DNA from: Torymus aiolomorphi
Lineage: Eukaryota; Arthropoda; Insecta; Hymenoptera; Torymidae
Length of the DNA: 64,000 nucleotides
Direction: 5' to 3'
Assembly: GCA_036365515.1 (NCBI GenBank)
Contig: CM070876.1
Location: 136,235,894-136,299,893 of the forward strand
In this document: piece after piece, positions 56,112 to 64,000 of the stretch
Layout of the letters: each line of letters opens with the position of its first letter
Numbering within the stretch: the first letter of the stretch is position 1
The notes under the pieces: generated by a model
Databases searched by the model: none
The model's input: the letters and a program-made list of their open reading frames with translations, nothing else
Told to the model about the DNA's origin: nothing
Translations under genes and position numbers: made by a program

Positions 56112-56240
56112 GCGCGGTAAGATATGAGGTTCTTCATCTGCGCGGTGAGATGTGACGTTCTTCAACCGCGCGGTGAGATACGATATTCTTCATCCGCGCG
56201 GTGAGATACGACGTTTTTCGTTCACGCGGTGAGATACGAC
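56112..56240. repeat. 28 bp minisatellite, about 4.5 copies
   Basis: Unit GCGCGGTGAGATACGACGTT followed by CTTCATCC starts at 56112, 56140, 56168, 56196 and 56224. GC-rich in AT-rich surroundings. It abuts the truncated non-LTR element. Confidence 0.85.
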
Positions 56241-57000
56241 CTTGTTATGCTACCACTGATATCCCATCTGGAAGTATCTACCAAAGTAGCCCATTGTACA
56301 GGTCATTTCAGATCAACCCTCCTGTAATATTGTAGGTATGCGTGCCGTTATCGGTGTCGTAAAGCAGCATCCGGTCTGTTAAGTAGCTCGATTCCATTCT
56401 TCATAGGTAGAACGGCACCCTCAGATTCTCTCATGCCAGCATGGCGTTGTGCCATTTAGCCGAGTTAAAAGCCATCTATACGTCCAAGGCAATGATAGCA
56501 CATATGTGCTTGGTATAGCAGCGGCCGCTACTGGCGTCTGAGGCTAATGTTACTACCCTGACAATGGCGTCGATGGTTGAGCGACCCTTCCTAAACCCGA
56601 ACTGATTCTCTGACAGGTCTTCAGCCTAATGTATGGCCGCTTCCAGGCTGTTATAGATAACCGTCTGTAACAGCTTCCCGACAACATACAGCATGCAGAG
56701 ATGGCTGTTTGGGGGTTTCCCATCCTTAGGTAATCGTGGTCCCGAAAATACCAGGTGCATTTAATGCTACTGTCTTTATGGCCAGGTCAAGGATTTCGTC
56801 TGGCTCTAGAGCTTTGCGGATGCAGATTCTTTTGACAGCCATTATTAGTTCCGCTTCGGTGGCGTCTGGCAACTTGTCTGCACCATCGTTTGCCGTTGGT
56901 CCTGTACCCGCCGGCCTTTCTCGATTTCCTGAAAAAATAGGCGAACCCAAGGGTCTTCTTTTACCTCCTTGCAGAAGTTCTACCAACGCTTCCTTTTGGC
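56240..57000 (-). pseudogene. Non-LTR reverse transcriptase, N-terminal half
   Basis: The frame 56,986-56,726 has ATEAELIMAVKRICIRKALE and PDEILDLAIKTVALNAPGIF, RT block 0. Below it in shifting frames are LYVVGKLLQTVIYNSLEAAI, LSENQFGFRKGRSTIDAI and ALDV.MAFNSAKW. The catalytic box is missing because of the truncation. Confidence 0.75.
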
Positions 57001-57367
57001 TGCTTTAATGGCAGTCTTGAACTGTTTTCTCTTCAATTCGTAGCCTTGTAGCTCGGTGGCATTCTTGCCGAATTCGCACTATTTCCTCGTTCCAGCAGTG
57101 AACCGGTAGCCGTCCACGAGGGTTCTCCTTCTTAACCATCGACACATCGTAGGCCGCTATTATGGCCCGTGTAAGATCTTAGGCTTTCTCTTCGGCTGTT
57201 CCTTCGCACCGTACTCCTTCCAGTGAGCAGAGGAATGTATCCCTATCGAAGGTGGCCGGTGCATACCTCCCTTTCTTCGGCTGTATAGACGTGTCTGCTG
57301 CTCTTCTGCACGTTTGGAGTTGGTATACTAGCACTTGGTAGTTACCGCCTGTGTATCGGCCGCTGAC

Positions 57368-57800
57368 TCACCAGTCAAATCCCGTCAGTCTTAGATAGAC
57401 GAAGGTCAGATCAACTATAGAGGATTTGTCTCCATTGCAAAAGGTCGGCGTTGTCTCTGAGTTGGCCACCTCCAGTTCTAGTATCGCGAATGCCTCGAGA
57501 AGTGCGCTAGTGCGATGGTTTGTCTTCGCACTGCCCCACTCCGTTACCCGTGCATTGAAGTCCTCCGATTGCATTCAGGGTTCTCAGAAATTTGTCAATG
57601 ATATCGCTGGGTGGAAAATAGCAGCTATATAGCCTTACATCCATTGCCTCCACTCAGCTAAGAACAGGCAAGGAGGAGGCCATGTTGTGGGATATGTGGA
57701 TATTTCCACTTCTTCAGATGGCCCCATTGCCAGAGGCGTCCCTGAATCAGTTAGGTTCGCTAAGGTCGCGGTATTCCTCGCTAATGATAACAATATCTGC
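57368..57800 (-). pseudogene. Non-LTR apurinic-type endonuclease
   Basis: The 57,574-57,368 frame reads DFNARVTEWGSAKTNHRTSA, LEAFAILELEVANSETTPTF and SSIVDLTF, the conserved GDFNA..WGS and DLT blocks of R1-type endonucleases that nick the target. An upstream stop is at about 57,577. Confidence 0.75.
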
Positions 57801-57910
57801 CTTCTCTTCTTGGCTCAGCTGAAATAGTACGTCTTCGGCTACAGTGCAGTGGTTCAGGTTGATTTAGAGTAACCTACCCATTATTGGTCGGTGCTTTCAT
57901 CTTCGACATA

Positions 57911-58098
57911 GCGATGCCAAAAGGTGGAGAATTCTCAAATACTCTTTCGCGGCTTAGGTTGGCAGTAGGGATTAAAAGAAAGCTCTCGTCATTAGTAAAA
58001 CTATGTTCTTTACTGTCGAGAAGTTGCTTTTACGCGCCGATGCCAATCTAACTAAGCCACAAAAGAGTATTGGAGGATTCTCCACCTTTTGGCATCGC
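57911..58098. repeat. 188 bp hairpin element inside the non-LTR remnant
   Basis: GCGATGCCAAAAGGTGGAGA at the left and its reverse complement at the right form ~50 bp inverted ends (AGAATTCTC, AATACTCTTT also pair). It lies in the ORF1/ORF2 boundary region. May be a tiny MITE. No target duplication is evident. Confidence 0.6.
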
Positions 58099-58099
58099 T

Positions 58100-59362
58100 G
58101 CTCCGGCATCTTCCGCTTGGTCGCGGTCGTGCAGTCCTCTGTCTTGTATCCATCAATGCCACACCGATAGCATATCGCCGGTCGGAATATCGGGCTCTTG
58201 TAATCCCTCGCTTGATGCCCGGTCTCATATCATCTGTTGCAGCGCGGGGCCGTTAGCGCAATCGGGCCCGGCAGTACACCCAGCCGATGTTTTGCTTTAC
58301 CACTTGCACTGTTGAAAGCAGGGGATTCCTGGGTGCTTTTGTAAAATTATCTGAGCTTAATGTCCCGAGCATCTATAGTGCTCGGGTTGATCACGTTATT
58401 TATGACTTGCGACAGCTCATCCACAGTTGTGGTCTCGTCCAAGTCTTTGATGTTGACAGTCTCCCTCTTAATCAGTTCTCGGACAATGACTGGCTTTTTT
58501 TATAGTGGCCATTACTGCTATGCGGTAATCAGCTTTGCAGTTTCTACGCCAGGCCTTCCTAGCTCTAGGAGCAGTTTTTCTGCCCTGGTTCGCCTGATGT
58601 AGGTCACTCTTTCTTTTAGGACCAAAAGTTCCGTTGCGGTTTGCATCGTTCTTATGCTATCGACGTATCGATCATCGCCAGACGCCTTGATCCTAATAGC
58701 ATCGGGACGTGGTGGTGGCCTCTACCTGTCCCTGATCTGTGGCTTGCCCTAGGCCGGCTTGCCTGTATCCTCTTTCTTCTTGCGCCTTTTCACTATGGTC
58801 GTTGTCGGGGTCTTTTGGCTGGGTCCCTATGGTAGGTGGAACCTCCCTTCTTCCTTCGCCTCCTTTCGCTTTTTTATGCTCCGGTGTTTCGGGCGGTGTC
58901 TCTCGTCCACGCTTACTGTTCGCCTGTATTGCTTTCGTGGAAAAGAGACAAGGTCTGACTTGCCCTGTCTTTGTTGGAGCTGGCGGTCTGCTCGGGCTTT
59001 AAGCTTTACTGCACCATGATGAGCTCCGTAAGGGCCCTGTTAGTGAATCTCGCCATGTTCTTCAGCTCCGTATGAATGTTCTTCTTGTCCAAGATAAAAT
59101 ACACCAGAGACTTTAGCTTTCCTCTTGGTACCCGGAAGGCTGTTGCCTGTGCGCTAGACTGGCTGGACTCTTGTTCTTCACTTGGTGCTTTAATACCTTT
59201 GGAGACCAAGTGGTCCACCTCCAAGGTTTTTTCTCTTTCGTTAGATTCACTTGGTATCGACGTAGGTTCACTAAGGCCTGCTCTCGCACCCCTCAATGCC
59301 GGCACTGAGGTATCCGCCCCACCCTGTACAGTAAGAACTAAACTTTCTTTATATTCTATCAT
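58100..59362 (-). pseudogene. Non-LTR element ORF1 remnant
   Basis: The clean piece at 59,362-59,006 is 118 codons: an S/E-rich N-terminus and KSLVYFILDKKNIHTELKNM, then MARFTNRALTELIMVQ. Downstream the pieces ESVGK-type basic stretch and TAELLVLKERVTYIRR-like helices are readable in other frames to about 58,500. ORF1 proteins of this clade bind RNA through CCHC knuckles. C-rich sequence near 58,190-58,270 is where they would lie, but I cannot confirm them. Confidence 0.5.
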
Positions 59363-59510
59363 AGTTGGTTTATTATTCGGGGCGTCTTCGCCTTTCTAGT
59401 TTTGGTCCATCCCGAGTATTTTATTTTCCCGATGCCCTTCATATGTGAGAAACTTTGCCCTATCCTACACCTGGTGAGACGCCTGATGCGAGACTAGCAT
59501 TTCTACTTGG

Positions 59511-59535
59511 GTGCGTGTGTGTGTGTGTCTGTGTA

Positions 59536-59621
<86 letters not shown>

Positions 59622-59660
59622 TCTATGTGAGTGCATACGTATGTGTGTGTGTTTATAATT
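59511..59660. repeat. (GT)n microsatellite
   Basis: Nearly pure GT tract. Reading frames across it are artefacts. Confidence 0.95.
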
Positions 59661-61848
59661 TCCAGAATAAAAAGAACATCCTTTTTTCCATTTATAAGGT
59701 TTTATCGGTTGTATCACAATTCATTATGCTTCTGAAGTTAAAATTCTGCGAAATGGTGTTTTTATACTATTCGTTTTGACAGAGTGCATCTCAAACTAGC
59801 CTCTGTTTTTCATAAGAGAATTGTTTTTCAAGTTTATGAATGACTTTTATATAATAATATCATAACCTTCATTAGAATTCGGTAATTAACATTAATATAT
59901 TATTATTGAACTAAAAGTATTTAATTATTATCCCTTCTTAAAAAGGTGACGAGCGGCCTTGTAAGCACGTAAAGGCTTGATTTTGATTGGTCTATGTAGA
60001 ATAGGCGCCAAGATTTGCTTTATAAATTGTTTGAAATTGAGAGGTTTGAATTTTCAAAAATGAAATTGATTTTGAGATTTAAAAAAATATAAGTAAATCA
60101 AAATAGCACCGAAATATTTATTTTAAAATAAGAAAAACAAGTTGATTGGTCCAAATAAAATCCACAATGTTTGGAATTATGAAATATTTAAACTAAAAAT
60201 GTAAGTCATAAATAGTATTAATGACTTAAAATTTGGTTTTATATGACAAAAAAGTACTAAAATTTTATCTGTAGTTAACAATGAAGGACTATGAATACTG
60301 TTCTAATTACAGTTAAATTTCTAACCTCCAAATTGTTGTATTGTAGGAATAAACTAAGATAAATATAATCCAAGTTTCAATAAAAAAATATTGAATAAAT
60401 TTGCGGATGTTAAAACGTAAAATAAATATTAAAATAATATTTCAATATTAATTGTATAGGCACAATCAAGGTAAAGGAAGAGCGTGCGCAGCGCGCCTGA
60501 ATGAAAACGAATGAAAAAAAAATCAAAATATTTTTTAATTTTAATATTTTTCATAGTATTACTTGTTTCATAATACTAACCTCTCCAATGCATTTATTTT
60601 TTACAGTATGTCCTGAAAAATAATGGAAATGGTACAAACTATGCTGGAGATGATACAGATGATCAATAAGAAGAATTTTTCCATTACATTATATTCAGTC
60701 ATATAGTTGAGTTTGAGATTAAATTATTACACTGATCAATTTATTTTGTAATACATGAGTGAAAAAATAAATGTATTCGAAGAAAAATTGTTAAACCATA
60801 AATTCTTGTATAAATGTCCAATCTTCTCAATTAGGGAGGCAAACCTGAGTTAAATAGTAAGAAAATCTGATTTGGCTTCGTCAATCCAGTAATTTGTTTA
60901 TAAATAAAATCGAAAATTCTAGGCCATATAAGACTGCTCTATTTCTCTGAGCAAGAGTGTAAAATTCACCCAACCGTAACTTTTCTTTTGAATTTATTTT
61001 GAATCGCTTGATCAAGTGAACTCAAAAGGTACCCCAAAGTAAAATAAGTAAAAGGCCACTGTCAATGAAACGGAAAAATGACTGTGAATTCACATAAGTG
61101 TACTAAGAAAAGAATTTTCTAAGATTTTTCCGAGCACTCATCCCCCCTCCTTGTACCAGTGGTGGCTAAAAACCGTATTTTTTCGGAAATTATTTTTTTT
61201 CTCCGGTTCTTTGACGTTAAAAACTTTGAAAAAATTTGAGAATATAGCTTGTTACGTCTGTGACATATCTCTAAAATTAAAATCTATATTCGTATCCCCA
61301 TCAGTAATTTCCTGACCTATAAAATGATGTATTTGCGAATTTAAACAATACAGCATTTCGACAACGCAACCGCGTGTCGTAGCAAGCCACCAACTTCGCG
61401 AAGGCATACGCGTGTTGTAATTTTGTGCACTCAGCATTTCCCAACTACGAAATTGAACGATTTACGTTAAAAATATTTACTAAATTTGTTTAAAAAGATG
61501 ATTTTTATCCATCGTCAAAATCATCTGTAACCTAATTTAATGGCTTAATAAATACGGCGATTTGCGCCATACAAACCAGTTATTCGCGCACAGATCGCGA
61601 GCTCCGTACCACTCCGGCCGACAATAGGAGTAGCGATTATTTGTACAGGCCAATACGAGCCATATCAGATTTCCTATAAATTCTATATATCAATGAAGTG
61701 AATAATTTACCTACAAAATTGATCATCAGTCTAATTATTTACGAGAGATCACCTCAAGGACGAAAGGTAATATAAACCAAAAATCAATTGTGTGTATATA
61801 TAACTATCCGGAAGCACTATTTCTGGGAATATACAGGATCCTATAGTC
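59661..61848. other. AT-rich DNA, nothing recognised
   Basis: No open frame longer than about 60 codons, no domain, no clear inverted ends. Only short poly(A)/(T) tracts. Confidence 0.5.
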
Positions 61849-62255
61849 CTTTCTCTCAGAGTTGCTCTATACAAGTGACTAAAGAAATAATCCCTCTCTT
61901 AGTACCGAAACTCAAGCAAGTCCCAGAAATAACGTGAAAAAACGGTCGGAATTTCTGGGAAGTCCTAGAAAAAACAGTGACTTCCCAGATATAACTGTTA
62001 TATACATTTTAAAGTCCTAGAAATAACTCTTATAGGTCTTTATATATCATAGCTATGGGAATTGGTATATTTGAAGAGATATCAACATATAGATCGGTAC
62101 TTTTGAAGAGATGTCAGCATTTTGAAGAGACTCCTCAAATTTCTCAAAGCAAGAATCGCGACTTTTGAGGAGAAATCTATACCCCCTTTTCCCAGAGTCG
62201 GTAACCTGGGGGTCATTATTTCTTTAGTCACATTGTCCGAACTCTGAGCGAAAGG
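61849..62255. repeat. ~407 bp inverted repeat (MITE-like)
   Basis: CCTTTCTCTCAGAGTTGCTC at the left and GTCCGAACTCTGAGCGAAAGG at the right pair, including GTGACTAAAGAAATAAT. The middle carries repeats of CCCAGAAATAAC / TTTCTGGGA. No target duplication is clear. Confidence 0.6.
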
Positions 62256-62286
62256 TTCACATCTCCTCAAAAATACCAATTTACAA

Positions 62287-62305
62287 ACATATATATATAC
62301 ATATA

Positions 62306-62396
<91 letters not shown>
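62287..62396. repeat. (AT)n microsatellite
   Basis: Pure AT dinucleotide tract of about 110 bp. Confidence 0.95.
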
Positions 62397-62398
<2 letters not shown>

Positions 62399-62444
62399 TT
62401 CAAATATAAACCATAATAATTTCAATAATTAAAAGAGTATTCCT

Positions 62445-62584
62445 CGACTATCAAGACTTAACGGTGGTTCCGGTACCAATCGAACATTAGTTCACTAGAC
62501 TGTTTAAAATAAAAGAATAAAAATAATTATTTTCTGGAACTTAATAGTGGTTCCGGTACAAATGGAACATTTTATAGTTCACTA
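62445..62584. repeat. Tandem ~85 bp repeat, interrupted by the next element
   Basis: TGGTTCCGGTACCAATCGAAC recurs at about 62,549 and, after the element, at about 63,890 (GTTCTGGTACAAATCGAAC). TTTAAAATAAAAGAATAAAAA recurs at 63,845. The units show the unoccupied site of the next element (TTCACTAGACTG). Confidence 0.65.
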
Positions 62585-63307
62585 CACGGAAAGAGGTTTT
62601 ATTGAACCGCTCGCTAAAACTCTATTGGTGCGACTACACGGCCGAGTTAACGAGCCGCTCTCTCAGTTTTGGTGAGTGGCGCGCCAATTTTCGAGTTCCG
62701 ACGCACCAACGATTTCGGAGAGCGGCGCCGCCTGTTGGTATACTACTGGCATACAATTTTCGCCGTTACGAACACTCAACGGCTGGCGGACGGTGCTCCG
62801 TTAAAATGGATTGATATAAGCGATTGTTCCATTGAAAATAACTCTACTACAAATACAAATAAAATAAGGCCTCATTTTTCGTTAGATATATCACTTTCAG
62901 ACTCAGATCTTATATCTTAGAAGTTTCTTATTCTTGCGTCCATAAAAAGTTTTTTTTTTTTAATTTTTTCGAAACTTTTATATTACCCATGCCCATGCAA
63001 TGCGGTACATGTAACAGAAAAATATGCTTGTGAAAGAGTTTAATAATAAAGTAAATTGTATAATTAGCAATTTTTTTATTTATTAACAAATTATAAAACT
63101 TATAAGCTAGGCATTACAATTCAGCGAGGAAAATAAAACTTATAATTACAAACGATATCGAGAAGCTATAAAATGTGTTGTACTATTTTTAATTGAGAGA
63201 CAAGGTGCAGGATCGGGAAGATCATCAAAATTTAATAATTAAACGAAAACATTTAACCAAAATGCAAAATTTACAAACAAAAATAAAAACTGCATGCGTG
63301 CACGCAA

Positions 63308-63392
<85 letters not shown>

Positions 63393-63836
63393 TACACACA
63401 CACACACATATCATAATATATTAAAATCTTATAGGTTACGTTTTACGAATGTAAACATTGTATACTTACTGTGAAAAATATCCCTTAGTTCTTGGGGTAA
63501 CTTATATTTTTGTAGGAACTCGTTCATTGTAACTTGAAAGACTACAACAGCAATATTAATTTATAAATTTAATATATAAAACTTATAAAAACAATACAAT
63601 GATGATCAATTAAGACGATCGTTGCCGTTGCCGTTGGATGTTGGACGTTCAGATGCCATAAAGACAGTGCGCAGTTTGCCAATCACTAGAGTGCACCACT
63701 TTCCAAAATCCTTGTTGCGCGGGAGCACGAATATTGGCGTCTCACGCACCAAACCTGAGAGAGCGGCTCGTTCACTCGGCACTGTAAGCGCACCAATAGC
63801 GTTTTAGCGAGCGGCTCAACAAAACTTCTTTCCGTG
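62585..63836. mobile_element. 1,252 bp TA-flanked element with ~100 bp inverted ends (Tc1/mariner-like, non-autonomous)
   Basis: CACGGAAAGAGGTTTT at the left and its inverse at the right start inverted repeats of about 100 bp (AGCCGCTCGCTAAAA, TATTGGTGCG, GAACGAGCCGCTCTCTCAG match). TA occurs at 62,583-62,584 and 63,837-63,838, and the neighbouring tandem unit shows a single TA. The interior is AT-rich with a (TA)n(CA)n tract at 63,308-63,410 and has no transposase. Confidence 0.78.
63308..63410. repeat. (TA)n(CA)n microsatellite
   Basis: About 75 bp of TA repeats followed by CA repeats, inside the TA-flanked element. Confidence 0.95.
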
Positions 63837-63838
63837 TA

Positions 63839-64000
63839 GATTATTTGAAATAAAAGAGTAAAATAACTATTTTTCGGAACGTAACAGTCGTTCTGGTACA
63901 AATCGAACGAAATCAGTTTAATCAAACTATAAACGTTTTCAAATAAGCTCTTGAAAGATGAGGAAAATATTCTTATATAAATACAACTAACATAGAATAA
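63839..64000. other. Continuation of the 85 bp repeat, then unassigned DNA
   Basis: 63,839-63,925 is a diverged unit of the tandem repeat. Nothing is recognised in the last 75 bp. Confidence 0.4.

Larger units (their letters stand above)
56235..59400 (-). mobile_element. R1-clade-like non-LTR retrotransposon, decayed, 3' truncated
   Basis: On the minus strand an ORF1 remnant (59,362 to about 58,100) precedes an endonuclease (about 57,800-57,370) and the first half of a reverse transcriptase (57,000-56,240). Motifs resemble R1/TRAS-type elements. The end with the catalytic FADD box and the 3' UTR is absent, replaced by the 28 bp minisatellite. Stops and frameshifts occur throughout. Confidence 0.75.

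Noticed and set aside
55861..56127. 88-codon plus-strand frame
   Set aside because: No recognisable domain and its end runs into the minisatellite.
56112..56240. 28 bp repeats as a CRISPR array
   Set aside because: Units are directly adjacent without spacers and the sequence is clearly eukaryotic.
63193..63474. Frames across the TA/CA tract
   Set aside because: Mostly Y/I and H/T repeats from the microsatellite.

Overview
The window is animal DNA made almost entirely of transposable elements, with no convincing host gene. Mariner, BEL/Pao, Copia, several Gypsy elements, a Tigger/pogo transposon, an R1-like non-LTR element, TTAA-site MITEs and very AT-rich spacers point to an arthropod, most probably an insect. 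A hymenopteran such as an ant is only a guess. The density of nesting suggests a repeat-rich, possibly heterochromatic, region.

Two large inverted duplications dominate. Palindrome 1 (about 2,933-19,364) has arms of roughly 7-8 kb around an asymmetric spacer at about 11,022-11,937. Each arm carries the 3' end and LTR of a Gypsy element (Gypsy-A), fragments of a second Gypsy-type pol, and a solo LTR with an ATGC target duplication. The left arm alone has a 1,023 bp palindromic TTAA MITE, and the right arm still shows the empty site. Left of the palindrome (1-2,932) lies the rest of the broken Gypsy-A gag-pol. On its right edge, a Gag-like coiled-coil ORF is fused in frame to the Gypsy-A integrase tail (19,014-20,402). 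Next comes a degenerate second Gypsy (Gypsy-B, 26,159 to 20,405, minus strand).

From 26,411 to 29,252 lies a foldback built of about 430 bp tandem units in inverted orientation. Palindrome 2 (about 29,253-53,562, centre near 43,475) follows. Its arms are older and more diverged, about 2.7-3 kb each once later insertions are removed. The left arm received an intact mariner (30,281-31,552, TA), two related MITEs (31,624-32,000 and 32,217-32,575) and a 9.5 kb BEL/Pao element (33,003-42,495, GGTAG). The BEL leader contains a dead Tigger transposon, which itself contains a further MITE. The right arm received a Copia element (44,144-49,147, ATACT), itself hit by a 231 bp element carrying a tRNA-like sequence, plus a 2 kb block with a foldback MITE and two inverted tRNA-like units. 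For nearly every insertion the opposite arm preserves the empty site, so relative order can be read directly.

The right part (53,563-64,000) holds one unidentified 133-codon ORF, tandem and inverted repeats, an R1-like non-LTR element (about 59,400-56,235, minus strand), microsatellites, and a 1,252 bp TA-flanked element with about 100 bp inverted ends (62,585-63,836).

The most unusual signal is in the Gypsy-A LTR. Nine hairpins share a constant loop (GTGCACACAC) while their stems differ but remain largely self-complementary; eight of them alternate at 57 and 84 bp in a 141 bp period. They lie between the TATA box and the poly(A) signal, so they should be transcribed. The same array is kept in both palindrome arms.
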